Origin: Hofstenia miamia
Lineage: Eukaryota; Xenacoelomorpha; Acoela
Direction of reading: 5' to 3'
NCBI GenBank assembly: GCA_004352715.1
Contig: SCFE01000059.1
Span: 1,665,941 to 1,729,940 of the forward strand
DNA length: 64,000 nt
Both the position numbers and the translations under genes were made by a program. Below, in pieces: positions 25,344 to 32,105 of the stretch. Numbering within the stretch: the first letter of the stretch is position 1; each line of letters begins with the position of its first letter. The notes under the pieces were generated by a model that ran no database searches, was not told where the DNA came from, and worked only from the letters and a program-made list of their open reading frames with translations.

Positions 25344-25532
25344 ATGTGTGTGTGCGCGCGCACTTAAAAAAGTAAATTTTAAGAGGTTCTACTTTTATTA
25401 CTTCACTAAGGAATAAATGTGGCATGTATTTTCAAAAGAAATTTTATCATTATTTTTTGCAGGCATATGTGTCTTCATTTCAATGAAAAATCATATAAGC
25501 GTCTTTGTGACACCCAGTTGTCTAACTTCTAG
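4756..25532 (+). CDS. SFSWAP: SFSWAP / suppressor-of-white-apricot splicing regulator, 17 coding exons
   Basis: Nuclear SR-like regulator of alternative splicing. The exon model is 4756-4895, 5130-5302, 5771-5878, 6154-6254, 6714-6939, 7102-7232, 11787-11851, 11896-11976, 12825-12984, 13545-13698, 14535-14711, 15315-15404, 21294-21478, 21866-22170, 25078-25116, 25260-25298 and 25463-25532. All junctions are GT-AG and in phase, giving 2,244 nt or 747 aa. Order: N-terminal SWAP homology region ([17 protein letters not shown]), SURP1 about 178-235, acidic YLHP segment, SURP2 about 355-415, ERRKRALLF helix, RS domain from about 598. Length is shorter than the human protein (about 950 aa) and the conserved extreme C-terminus is not seen. 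Family members autoregulate their own splicing. The start at 4756 fits the homology; an in-frame ATG at 4714 is possible. Exon 10 is duplicated by an assembly artefact. Confidence 0.92.
5130..5302 (+). CDS. SFSWAP: SFSWAP exon 2
   Basis: Acceptor TATCTTTAG. Completes an Arg codon and reads RFDIRAFL..., then [17 protein letters not shown], which matches the family CDEERYLAL segment. Donor GAAG|GTATTG, phase 1. Confidence 0.9.
5771..5878 (+). CDS. SFSWAP: SFSWAP exon 3
   Basis: Acceptor TTGAATTTAG. Reads [20 protein letters not shown] and then [16 protein letters not shown], matching the family motif Y.AVGF.Y....YDP..PT. Donor GAAG|GTCTCT, phase 1. Confidence 0.9.
6154..6254 (+). CDS. SFSWAP: SFSWAP exon 4
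   Basis: Acceptor AATACTTTAG. Reads [20 protein letters not shown], then IAPEGL, matching the EEPFVAPLGL segment before SURP1. Donor GCAG|GTAAGA is strong, phase 0. Confidence 0.9.
6714..6939 (+). CDS. SFSWAP: SFSWAP exon 5: SURP1 domain
   Basis: Acceptor CCCTTTTTAG. Encodes a full first SURP (SWAP) module: [20 protein letters not shown], then the F.FL...LHPYYK core. SURP modules are RNA-processing protein interaction domains. Donor AAAG|GTAGGT, phase 1. Confidence 0.95.
7102..7232 (+). CDS. SFSWAP: SFSWAP exon 6: acidic linker with YLHP
   Basis: Acceptor ATTATTTAG. Reads an acidic Ser/Asp stretch followed by GYLHPLL, as in the family (GNYLHPSL). Donor AAAAG|GTATTT, phase 0. The following 4.55-kb intron holds several repeats. 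Confidence 0.9.
7943..8808. mobile_element. 0.87-kb TIR element flanked by TTAA-like ends
   Basis: Left end TAAGGTGGCATTAGGCATT (7943-7961) is matched by the complement of 8790-8808 with one mismatch. With one more base on each side the ends read TTAAGG and CCTTAA, which could include a TTAA target site as used by piggyBac-type elements. No transposase coding was seen, so it is non-autonomous. It lies in SFSWAP intron 6. Confidence 0.65.
8627..8742. repeat. Foldback nested inside the 7943-8808 element
   Basis: A 26-bp arm at 8627-8652 (TACAACTTTTGTTGCTAAAC...) pairs with 8717-8742 with about three mismatches. The loop is 64 bp. It would form a strong hairpin at an off-centre position within the larger element. 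Confidence 0.65.
9990..10154. repeat. Degenerate CCGGTTAA-type repeats and an 18-bp tandem duplication
   Basis: Between 9990 and 10047 the motifs AGGTTAAAACCGGTTAAACC and CCGGTTAATCAGGTTAAAA repeat imperfectly in an otherwise AT-rich intron. At 10119-10154 AAATTGGGAGAAGTGATG occurs twice in tandem without mismatch. Confidence 0.6.
10585..10974. mobile_element. hAT-type MITE with 8-bp target-site duplication
   Basis: Ends CAGTGTTGG (10585) and CCAACACTG (to 10974) are perfect inverted copies typical of hAT termini. The flanking 8-mers CAACAAAG (10577-10584) and CAACGAAG (10975-10982) match 7 of 8. The interior is full of ATTTAAATC palindromes and non-coding. The 390-bp size fits a non-autonomous element. 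Confidence 0.8.
10983..11540 (+). mobile_element. Penelope-like element 3' part with GIY-YIG endonuclease
   Basis: A frame through 11190-11420 reads [20 protein letters not shown] and continues [14 protein letters not shown]. This is the GIY-YIG nuclease signature (YIGET, conserved Arg and EH) that ends PLE proteins. It ends in a stop at 11416-11418. A hammerhead-like fold and a TCTTAAGAATCTTTC tail follow, then (TA)n. The 5' reverse transcriptase is missing. Sense to SFSWAP, in intron 6. Confidence 0.75.
11431..11476 (+). ncRNA. Hammerhead-like fold at the PLE 3' end
   Basis: ATTATC at 11431 pairs with GATAAT at 11471 (6-bp stem I). GACA/TGTC form stem II. GAAACGCGTC gives the GAA core, a two-pair stem III and GUC cleavage triplet. 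The core reads UUGAAAA where CUGANGA is expected: positions 3 and 8 are both changed (C to U, G to A), keeping a possible 3-8 pair. One extra U precedes stem II. Activity unknown. Confidence 0.4.
11531..11570. repeat. (TA)n(TG)n microsatellite after the PLE tail
   Basis: Alternating TA then TG units directly follow the PLE end. The minus-strand PLE copy near 50.14 kb also abuts (TA)n. Confidence 0.85.
11787..11851 (+). CDS. SFSWAP: SFSWAP exon 7
   Basis: Acceptor TTTTTTATAG, donor GA|GTAAGT (strong). Reads [20 protein letters not shown], a proline-rich linker. Low conservation, but phase and splice sites fit both neighbours. Phase 2. Confidence 0.75.
11896..11976 (+). CDS. SFSWAP: SFSWAP exon 8
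   Basis: Only 44 bp of intron separate it from exon 7 (acceptor TTCTATCTAG). Reads a charged linker [17 protein letters not shown], then DAYCKSQAY. The donor used here, CCTA|GTGCGT, is the only nearby one giving the phase 2 needed by exon 9. GTAAAT at 11961 would break the frame. Confidence 0.65.
12029..12051. repeat. (TA)n microsatellite in SFSWAP intron 8
   Basis: Alternating TA run about 50 bp after the exon 8 donor. Confidence 0.8.
12825..12984 (+). CDS. SFSWAP: SFSWAP exon 9: SURP2 domain, first part
   Basis: Acceptor TTTAATTTTAG. Reads [20 protein letters not shown] and then [14 protein letters not shown]. This matches the family IIPPPPDVQ...A..VARNG...E entry into SURP2. Donor TATG|GTAATC, phase 0. 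Confidence 0.92.
13510..14057. repeat. Direct-repeat copy A at an N junction (contig overlap)
   Basis: This 548-bp block recurs at 14059-14606 with no difference noticed, separated only by N at 14058. It holds a complete exon 10 and a truncated exon 11 with no donor. Two contig ends of the same locus left unmerged is the simplest reading. Confidence 0.9.
13545..13698 (+). CDS. SFSWAP: SFSWAP exon 10: end of SURP2
   Basis: Acceptor AATTTTCTAG. Reads [20 protein letters not shown] and then the Ala-rich [15 protein letters not shown]. The first half matches the end of SURP2 (P.H.Y..YY..K). Donor TCAA|GTTAGT, phase 1. An upstream CAG at 13531-13533 would bring in a stop. Confidence 0.9.
14059..14606. 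repeat. Direct-repeat copy B at an N junction
   Basis: Second copy of the 13510-14057 block. This copy runs on into the complete exon 11. Confidence 0.9.
14094..14247 (+). CDS. SFSWAP: SFSWAP exon 10, second (artefactual) copy
   Basis: Same sequence as 13545-13698. Only one copy should be in the transcript. Taken literally, two copies in series would break the frame, because exon 10 carries 154 nt. Confidence 0.75.
14535..14711 (+). CDS. SFSWAP: SFSWAP exon 11
   Basis: Acceptor TTTGTTATACAG. Completes a Lys codon and reads [20 protein letters not shown], then an acidic [17 protein letters not shown] tail. It sits where the family has the SFAPISF.IK segment and its acidic follow-on. Donor CCAG|GTATGA, phase 1. 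The first 72 nt also occur before N14058. Confidence 0.8.
14768..14811 (+). other. SFSWAP: Candidate SFSWAP poison (cassette) exon, 44 nt
   Basis: A pyrimidine-rich acceptor (GTTTTCTTTTGCAG) and a good donor (CAT|GTAAGC) bracket 44 nt lying 56 bp after exon 11. Skipping it joins exon 11 to exon 13 in frame (phase 1 to phase 1). Including it makes exon 13 read TTG TAA, an immediate stop. The peptide would add only [16 protein letters not shown]. Whether it is ever spliced is inference. Confidence 0.4.
15315..15404 (+). CDS. SFSWAP: SFSWAP exon 12 of the coding model (13th counting the cassette)
   Basis: Acceptor ACATTTAG. Reads [20 protein letters not shown] and EIKKLDSDR. Phase 1 in and out. 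Donor AGAG|GTAAGA (strong). A 5.9-kb intron filled with transposon relics follows. Confidence 0.8.
16001..16444 (-). CDS. Unrecognised 147-codon ORF inside an SFSWAP intron
   Basis: The longest unexplained ORF of the window, antisense to SFSWAP. It starts [17 protein letters not shown] and is rich in Lys, Phe, Leu and Asn, ending FHLNEVE. I recognise no domain, signal peptide or membrane segment. It lies 0.5 kb beyond the C-terminal end of a hAT transposase relic on the same strand, so it may belong to that element or to another transposon. An overlapping 115-codon ORF on the other strand is probably a shadow. It could also be chance in AT-rich DNA. Confidence 0.25.
   Translation of the reverse strand: MGQWVYFNLELHVENAHVNTFVDKRLLLFKLFKKNFSIAFHEEATKSEFLELINWVKLTNPSEYLVSNISLSKPSFLKFKQNFVVHTLQMQNMNSISLDNYNSYKYIFKKLRKANKLKEQSSRKIRKLCEMSLQNTFFVSFHLNEVE
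16940..17660 (-). pseudogene. hAT-family transposase relic (ZMYM1/DUF4371-like)
   Basis: Minus-strand translation from about 17650 downward gives [15 protein letters not shown] (the family has LC.TRWVERH), then [20 protein letters not shown] (a domain-typical YR..IFIP.LD), then [20 protein letters not shown]. It ends [16 protein letters not shown] followed by VIDKF, the hAT C-terminal dimerisation pattern. Stops and frameshifts are present and the catalytic N-terminal half was not found. It sits antisense in an SFSWAP intron. Confidence 0.7.
17780..19045 (+). pseudogene. LINE ORF2 3' half with 3' tail
   Basis: Pyrimidine-rich relic. In shifting frames it reads [20 protein letters not shown] (17943-18000), [12 protein letters not shown] (18112-18147) and [16 protein letters not shown] (near 18470-18520, RT motif A). 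[20 protein letters not shown] (near 18650-18715, motif B) follows. The YADD box is unreadable. It ends with CTAAATAAAGTCATTC and ATTATTGAT units, which look like a LINE 3' tail. Sense to SFSWAP. Confidence 0.75.
19046..19620 (+). pseudogene. LINE ORF1-like relic with esterase-like segment
   Basis: An open frame of 122 codons (19241-19609) reads [20 protein letters not shown], then [18 protein letters not shown]. Many CR1/L2-type LINE ORF1 proteins carry a similar SGNH-esterase-like stretch (LIIGSS...YPGA...L..KI). Here the nucleophile motif GSS/GDS reads RSR, so it is probably not functional. It lies just behind a LINE 3' tail, so it is a separate insertion. Confidence 0.5.
19621..21293. other. 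SFSWAP intron sequence without recognised elements
   Basis: AT-rich. The largest ORF is 101 codons (20171-20476, minus) and has no recognisable motif. No inverted repeats were noticed. Confidence 0.5.
21294..21478 (+). CDS. SFSWAP: SFSWAP exon 13 of the coding model (ERRKRALLF helix)
   Basis: Acceptor TTATTTTTAG. Reads [20 protein letters not shown], then [20 protein letters not shown], matching the family segment QAERKRKAALFLQ. A Ser/Thr-rich tail follows. Donor TAAG|GTTAGA, phase 0. Confidence 0.9.
21866..22170 (+). CDS. SFSWAP: SFSWAP exon 14 of the coding model: RS domain
   Basis: Acceptor TAATTTTTTAG. A Ser run with Asp ([12 protein letters not shown]) is followed by an Arg/Ser/His-rich basic stretch ([20 protein letters not shown]). 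RS domains are phosphorylated and mediate nuclear-speckle localisation and SR-protein contacts. Donor AACG|GTTAGT, phase 2. Confidence 0.9.
23249..23752. repeat. Composite foldback with four copies of one arm
   Basis: The arm TGTTCCCACTATCGACTTTT occurs forward at 23251-23270. It recurs inverted at 23361-23378, forward again with changes at 23583-23602, and inverted at 23632-23648 and 23733-23752. Inner pairs form two small hairpins and the outer arms bracket the whole 504 bp. It is non-coding and looks like two nested or adjacent MITE copies. Confidence 0.75.
24040..24500 (-). pseudogene. LINE ORF1 relic (RRM / Transposase_22-like)
   Basis: Minus-strand frames give [20 protein letters not shown], then [20 protein letters not shown] followed by [45 protein letters not shown] and [13 protein letters not shown] come next. 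This order (G...R..R.I.V...S...K..IL.NA..L, then I..DLS..ER) is the ORF1p C-terminal region of L1/L2/CR1-type LINEs. Broken by stops and shifts. Confidence 0.6.
25078..25116 (+). CDS. SFSWAP: SFSWAP exon 15 of the coding model (RS domain)
   Basis: A 39-nt exon with acceptor TAAACTTTTAG and donor ATCG|GTAAGT. It completes an Arg codon and reads [12 protein letters not shown] in the RS frame. Phase 2 in and out. Confidence 0.85.
25260..25298 (+). CDS. SFSWAP: SFSWAP exon 16 of the coding model (RS domain)
   Basis: Another 39-nt exon with acceptor TTTTTATTTAG and donor CATC|GTAAGT. Reads [13 protein letters not shown]. Same length and phase as the preceding micro-exon, so either can be skipped without shifting the frame. 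Confidence 0.85.
25311..25362. repeat. (TA)n(TG)n(CG)n compound microsatellite
   Basis: A TA run grades into TG and then CGCGCG just 13 bp after the donor of the second 39-nt exon. Confidence 0.85.
25463..25532 (+). CDS. SFSWAP: SFSWAP terminal coding exon (tentative)
   Basis: Acceptor ATTTTTTGCAG is the best in the region, and phase 2 fits. It reads [20 protein letters not shown], then SNF and TAG. The peptide is neither RS-like nor similar to the conserved family C-terminus. This may be an alternative last exon or chance readthrough. An AATAAA lies at 25978-25983. No better continuation was found within the window. Confidence 0.45.
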
Positions 25533-27033
25533 AAATATTTCAATAATATACAAGTTTAAAGAAATAGTTGTATGGTTTTAGTAAATCACGCTTTGATGGT
25601 CATAAACTTTTAGATGATAAACTGCTTATTGACACTAATGTTCAATTTGTTTTCACCTTACAAACATAAATTGAGAGTGTCACTCCATAATGGAAATTAT
25701 TTAACAGTCAATTAATAATTTCAATATAAAGGACATTCGAATCTAAACGTAATCGACATTTGACTAAATAATGTATGCAATGTTTCAAAATTAAGACATT
25801 AAGCACTTAAAATGTTTAACAGTACTTTTTCCATTAATGTTGAACCTTTGTGATGAATGCGTCACATTTTAGTTTGTTGTAAAAATTTTTGTGTTCAAAG
25901 GTTTTTGTGTGTGCGGGATTACCTGAATATTTTCTCAGGTAATACTCCTGATAAGTTTCTTGCAGAGCCGTATTTAAAATAAAGGGCTAATTTCATAAGA
26001 AAAAATGCTTTTAAGCAGGTCGAAGTTTTTGAAAAATATTGCAAGGGTATATATGAATTGAAAAATACTACCCTTGTCCAAGGTTGTGATTATATTTTAT
26101 AATTAGTCTTTGACAGTCATATAACGTATTGTGAAAGAAGCAATCAAGCATTGCCTTGAATCAGTACAAAGTTTAGATGAAAACTGTTTCTGGAGCCTTG
26201 CTTTGTGCACTGTTTCTGAATGAGTTTCACAATGAAGTTGAAATCAATTTGTAAATACTTGATGCCTTTTTAAATATCTTTATCAAAATGTTCATTGTCA
26301 CAAATTTATTGACGACAATTTCATTACATTTTAAAATGGTTGACCTATTATGATATTTCTAATGTATATGGAAATGACATTACATACTAAATTAATTTTG
26401 GCAAATTTCATATAGTAGAAAGAAAAATAATGTGGAAATACAATTTTTATATTTCGTTTTATTGATTGCTTGAATAAATTTCTATTGTTGGTCATTAATT
26501 TTGGAGCTAGCTGAAGAAGCATTTGCAGTTTTAATAACTTGTTTTGGCACTCCATGTTTTCAGATGACTTTGTTACAACCTGCTTCCAACTCGAATGAAT
26601 TTAATCAGTCTTGGCTTTATTTTTACTAAATCGGTATAAAATCATTCCAGAGAAGATAATCCTGTCCAAATATTCATTTCAATTTATGGCTAAGGATCTC
26701 GTAGCTGGATTGCATTTTAAATTTTACAAATTTTTCTATATATCACGCACTGTATTAATATCCTTGACAGTTGTATAAATTCTCTTACGAGCCTATTTTA
26801 GGTGACCTGAAAAAGCAGTTAATCATGCCAAAAACTTGATGCCAGAAATCTTAGATGGTCTATACGAACTTTAGAAACTTCTGTGTATTTTTGATATCGC
26901 ACTTAAAGATAAACTGTTGATAAATGATTTTCTTTTTATCTGTACCATTGTTTAATTTTATGTATTCAATTTCATGCATTGTCGTTCGTCGTGGAAATGA
27001 TATTAATTTATTTATATTTAAGGCATTTTGTTA
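25533..27033. other. Probable SFSWAP 3' UTR, then featureless AT-rich DNA
   Basis: AATAAA at 25978-25983 is a plausible poly(A) signal 446 bp after the tentative stop. Nothing else was recognised to 27033. The longest ORF, 74 codons at 26331-26555 on the minus strand, has no motif. Confidence 0.4.
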
Positions 27034-27592
27034 ACCTTAAACAGCCTAGCGCCCTTTTTAAATGACAAACCGTCTTTCCACATTTACTAAGAATTTTCTC
27101 CAAGCCTATTACCACATTTGAAAATCTTGGGGCATAGATAGGTCCATTGGAGAACATACATTAATGTAATTTTGAAAATTTCTATTAAAGCTTATTGCTG
27201 TGGCCGAGATTGTTGAATAAATTAACAAGTTTTCTTAGAAATTTTCGAATTTTTGAAAAAGATTTAAATTCTCTCCATAGGCCTACTTAGTGTTAATGTA
27301 TTTAGAAGGTTTTGAGCCCGTGGAGGCAAGAAATAACTTTGACTGTTTCTTGATGTGTGCAAAGATATTTCAAACCCATTGAGGAGTTTCGTGCGCAAAG
27401 TCAGAGGTCGCAGCCGAAGTTTGACGAACAAGGCCAGCGCGCATATTTAAAGCGAAAAAGAAAAAGGGCACTCTCCCCTATCATATGGTGCTTTCAGATT
27501 GAGCACACCATTAATAGTTTTTGAGCTATAAGCGTTTAAAATTTTTTTATAGCATCATGAAAGTTTTTCAAAATCATCAGGCTGTTTAAGGT
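27034..27592. mobile_element. 559-bp TIR element
   Basis: ACCTTAAACAGCCT at 27034-27047 and its exact complement at 27579-27592 form 14-bp perfect inverted ends. The interior is non-coding, with a more GC-rich core near 27360-27480. The first 120 bp resemble 57933-58060. Confidence 0.65.
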
Positions 27593-28109
27593 AAATATAG
27601 TCTGTAGATCCAGGTTTGCCAGGAAAAAAATTTAATCAAAAATAATTTACCATGCTAAAACTATACATTTTCCAAAAGCAGGAGAATTTCGAATTTGAGC
27701 TCAGAAAAATCGTAAAATTTTGTCTTTTGTGGCAATTTTGAAAAATGCAAATTTGACTTCAACAGCTAGGAGTATGGTAGACATTCATTGAAGTTATTAT
27801 CAGACATCTCTTCGTTAATATCACAAAATGTATTTGGAGACCCATCGTTTTATGGGGTTTTATAATACGCGTTGAATAGCTCTAAAATAATGATATAATT
27901 TTTAATTTTGGGATTTCATCAATTTACGCCGTTCTTAATGTGATAAAAACTCACCTGTATTAAATAACTTTTTTCTTTAATTGAAATTAAGGTTTGATAA
28001 AATTCCTCCAATTTCATAGCTATGATTAAGGCAACCAAAAGTCACGTGTTTTTCTGTTGGTCTATTTTGCAGTCTGCTTGAAATTAGATGGTTTTCAGAC
28101 CTGGGTTGC

Positions 28110-29070
28110 AGTTAATTAGGAAGTTATAAAGTCATAATGAGTCATATTTTTGTTTTTTGAAAAATGCGGTAATATTTGTGGCTGAAATGTTATAAAAGTC
28201 ATATTTTGGCATAGTTTCATTTCTTTAAGTAAAAAAACTTAAACATTATTGCTGAATTGTGACTCTTTAAATCATTTAAACTAAAATATATTCATTCAAT
28301 TTTAATTAATGTATTTCGTGGCCTAACCCCGAGAAGTTTAATTGCTAACTATTTGCTGACCAGACCCGACTCACTGGTCGACGCGTGTCTAGGACTGGCC
28401 ATGTATGCTGGCATCTAAAAAATATTAAGGAAACTATATACATTATTATTTTAAGGATTTTGCAAGGCACATGCAGGCAGAATATGAGGGTTGAAAATCT
28501 AAATGCTTCAATTAAGACTACTATCATAAAAATCAAAGTTTTTCAATGTTTGTTAGAGTTGAAATTCCGCCAGATGTTGTTATTACTCCTACTCTTGATA
28601 TTGGAAATGATACTTGTGAAATAATCGCCTATGTTAAATCACGAATAGAAAATACCGTTTCACTGCTATAATGGAAGACAGGGGATGGATATTTAATTGG
28701 AATTGTATGTTACGAAAATGTCAATCAACATCGGCTGCAGTTGAGAGATGCTTCTCTGTTGAGAAAACTCTTAGCCTATGACAGAAATCTTAAACAATAA
28801 TATATGAAAATTTATGTGCTGTTATTATAATTTAGTGAAGCAATTGCTTTAAAAAATCGACTTATGATTATGTATATTTTTGTATTTCTTTTATATCTTG
28901 TGCTCAGTAATTTAAAACGTTTTATTTTACCTAATTGGGTCATTTTGAAAAATATATGGTCATATTTTAGGGCATAGTTAACTAAATTCCGTCATATTTT
29001 GTCATAAGAATATGATCATATTTTGTTTTTTTAAGTTATATTTCTGGTTTCCCTAATTATGACCTTCTGC
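28110..29070 (+). mobile_element. hAT-like element relic with C-terminal transposase piece
   Basis: Near 28722-28770 a frame reads STSAAVERCFSVEKTLS, close to the hAT dimerisation motif S.AAVERSFS. GTCATATTTT(G/A)G-type repeats occur on both sides (28195-28212, 28968-28986, 29008-29018). TAATTAGG-type ends (28112, 29053) are weakly inverted. Element limits are uncertain. Confidence 0.45.
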
Positions 29071-29424
29071 TGTATATCAATTTTTGGCAATTCTATAAAC
29101 TAAGAATACCCATATTAACATCCCCGGGTTTTGCATACTTCCCTTGTCTAGACAAGCATTTGTTTCCCTTAAATTTCACTAAATTGTATCATTAACCTTG
29201 TTTACATATAATAATACTTTAGTAGTCTAACTTCTGGGAAGTCAATTTGATTTTATGCGCGGCAAGTTATACGATTATATAGGTCATTAATAGCGCCATG
29301 TAGCAATATCTTTCTATTTTTGATTTGATTAATCTTTTTTGTAAATTGCGAACATTTAAACATTAGATTTTTATGAATCTAAAGTTAAAATAAAGAATTC
29401 ATTGTTTTCACATATACATATATA

Positions 29425-29994
29425 GGATTGGAACGAAAGTCTTGTCCAATATAAACAATACGTAAGATTGAGAAATATATGCAAAACATCATTCGTCCAT
29501 GGATCTGAAATGTTGAAAATAGTCACCTTTAAGGTCCACGCACTTTTTCCAGCATTCTGGAAGTTGTTTTATACCGTTTGCATAGAAGTCTGTATGTTTT
29601 GAAGCGGACCAGTTTTCCAAATCACCATTAACTTCTTCAGCCGAGTGATAGGTTTTCCCAAGAAGTGGGTTTTTCAAAGGGGAGAACAGGTAATATTCTG
29701 ATGGGGAAAGGTCTGGGGAGATGGTGGATGTAGTAATACTGTAAAACCATCTCAGCAACTTGCCTTGAGTTAATCATACCGTATGCGGTCGAGCGTATCC
29801 TGGAGAAAATGGAAATTTTCAAAACTGTTTCCGGGCGGCTGGTGCCTCTTTTGTCGAACCACATCTACGAGTTTGTCCAATTGAGTGCAGTATCTCTTCA
29901 CGGCGGTGTTTTGCATATATTTCTCAATTTACGTGTTGTTTTTATTGGTTAAATAAATATTATTTTCTATCGGACAAGACTTGCGTTCCAATCC
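29425..29994 (-). mobile_element. Internally deleted mariner element with intact ends
   Basis: Ends GGATTGGAACGAAAGTCTTG (29425) and CAAGACTTGCGTTCCAATCC (to 29994) are inverted with one mismatch, flanked by TA on both sides. The minus strand encodes the transposase C-terminus at 29758-29489: SPDLSPSEYYLFSPLKN, holding the last catalytic Asp, then GKTYHSAEEV and WKKCVDLKGDYFQ. The N-terminal HTH and first two Asp are missing, so it can move only in trans. Confidence 0.85.
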
Positions 29995-30369
29995 TATACA
30001 TCCCACTAAATGCAAATTCAAATCTTCCGCATGGCCGGGTTCTATTTTTCGTTAATAGAAAATACACCATTTTACTTTCTATACTTGCTTGCTTCAAATA
30101 GCAATTTTCGTACACGCATTTGTCCAAAAAAATGGCATTTAAAAGAACTAATTTTGCCACATATTTTCAAGTTGTTGATTATAACCAATTTCAACAAACG
30201 CTGTTTTTGTGCTTTCTACAGATGGTTTCAGAATAATGTACTGTTAAGAATTTTGTACTGCAGATTTACATATAAATTTGGGATTTGGGTAATAAAAATG
30301 AAAAAATCCGGGTAAACTGAAATTGCTTTTACAAATTCCTTTGCATTATCACAATTGCAGTAATATACA

Positions 30370-30910
30370 GGTATCCATGAAACGCTATTTTTAAATGTAC
30401 AGATTATTTCGAAAAAAACTCTGCTTGCAGTCTAAGATAGCAAGTGGAGAGAGTAATTCAATAATTTTCATTTTGAAAACGGCATTAACGAATGCACAAA
30501 TTTATTTTAATGATTGTCGCTCTGGCGAAGAGGAGTATGCATTTTCCCTACATTCTGGAAAAAGCTCAAGTAAAACTGGTTTTTGAAAAATTTGTTAAGA
30601 ATATGTCTCAAATTGTAGACCAATTTCGAAAACTTCCCCAACTAATAAAATATTGCAAAGACTTTTATCTGATCAAATTTATGAAAGCATTTTTCTTCTT
30701 ATCCAAGCTACTGAACACTGGAGAAATTCCCCAGATAAAAACTATGTTCAACTACTTGCTTAGATCTTTCTAAAGCTTTTGACTCAATCAATCATAAAAT
30801 ACTATATGAAAAACTTAAGCATATAGGTACGAGTAATAATAGTGTACATTTCATTTTAAATTATCCTACTAACAGAATCCAACGGGTTAAAATAAATAAT
30901 ATTTAAAAGC
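30370..30910 (+). pseudogene. LINE RT relic A, first part (motif A)
   Basis: Frames around 30600-30900 read ATEHWRNSPDKNYVQLLA, then LDLSKAFDSINHKILYEKLK (RT motif A), then NYPTNRIQRVKINN. Motifs B and C of the same type appear at 32110, with other LINE DNA in between, which suggests an interrupted single copy. Confidence 0.7.
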
Positions 30911-31009
30911 AATTTATTGCTACAAGAAACTAGTGCAAAAAACTATAAACTACAAAAAGCTATTTACAAATACAATAAATATATATAATATTAATAATAA
31001 AAGCCAGCA

Positions 31010-31432
31010 TGGGAAAGAAGAATTGAGTATAAGGTGGCACAGATTAGGCAGCAAATAGGGAAGATCCGGACAAGTAAGGCAGTGCAGGACAGGTGCAGGG
31101 TAGGTAAGGGGAAGACTATAGAAACTGCAAGAGAAGAGCTTAAGCAGAGATTAGTTGCAGAAGCTGAGAAACTGAGAAAGTATAGGGCAAGGGCAAAGCA
31201 GGCAAGAGACAATATGAAGTTTGAGACACAAGAAGGAAGATTCTACAAAGAACTAGATGCAGGAGAAAAGGCTACAGCTAGAGCAGGCGAAGATGCAGTA
31301 AGGTTCTGGGAGAATATATGGGGAAGTGCGGGACCAGAGATAGAGAATGTACAGATGCAGAAAGATGCCAGGCAAGAAGAAGAAGTAATCACAACTGTAA
31401 GGCTGAAGGAGGCTCTAAAGAAGAAGGAATAG
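31010..31432 (+). pseudogene. GC-richer LINE fragment with open 132-codon ORF
   Basis: The ORF at 31034-31432 is purine-rich and less AT-rich than its surroundings. It reads ETAREELKQRLVAEAEKLRK, YRARAKQARDNMKFETQEGR and FYKELDAGE, then AVRFWENIWG. This is the linker ahead of the RT in many LINE ORF2 proteins (L.RY..R..Q...N..F....K.FY..L...FW..IW). It is truncated where a minus-strand LINE begins. It is not a host gene. Confidence 0.7.
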
Positions 31433-32105
31433 CAATCAATTTTAGATATATTATCAACAAATTTTCTCTTCAATGGTATAATCATTTCCAGTGACTTTCT
31501 ATAATTAATTTCAAATTTGTTTTCTTCGTACCAAGATTTGATCTTATCATTAATTAAATGTGTTATGTCTAAATTTTCAAGAGTTGGAAGACAAATCAGT
31601 GTATCATTAGCATACTTAATAATAGAACCATTTGTAATATTTAAAGAGTCAAATTTTAAAGAATCAATACATATATTGAACAGAAATGGGCCACGAACGG
31701 AGCCTTGAGGAACACCTTTGTTGATCTTTTCCATATCCGAAAGTCTGTTATTATATTTAACCATTTGTTGTCTATTCCCAATAAAACTATCAAGCCAATT
31801 AATGATTTACGGATTTAAATGTGTTATATTGTTTAATTTTTGAAATAAAATGTAGTGATTTACATTGTCAAAGGCTTTCTTGATATCAAGGCTGATTAAT
31901 TTTACATAATCATAATTTTCATTTTTGTATGTCAGAATTATATTTTGCTGTTCAATAACAGCATTTGTTGTTGTTTCATTTGTTCGGAATCCATGCTGAT
32001 TTATATTTAAATGATTATTGTAGATATCTTTGATGTGAAAAGTAAATACAAGTTTTTCAAAAGTTCTTGACAATATTGAAGTGATGCTAATTGGTCTTAA
32101 ATTAA
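31433..32105 (-). pseudogene. LINE RT relic on the opposite strand, catalytic box changed
   Basis: From 32073 down the minus strand reads NQHGFRTNETTTNAVIEQQ, then LDIKKAFDNVNHYILFQKL (motif A). After a stop near 31806 it continues with GVPQGSVRGPFLFNICIDSL (motif B) and IIKYANDTLIC. The YADD box reads YAND, losing a metal-binding Asp. Two long frames remain (88 and 173 codons), so it is a fairly young relic. Confidence 0.8.
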
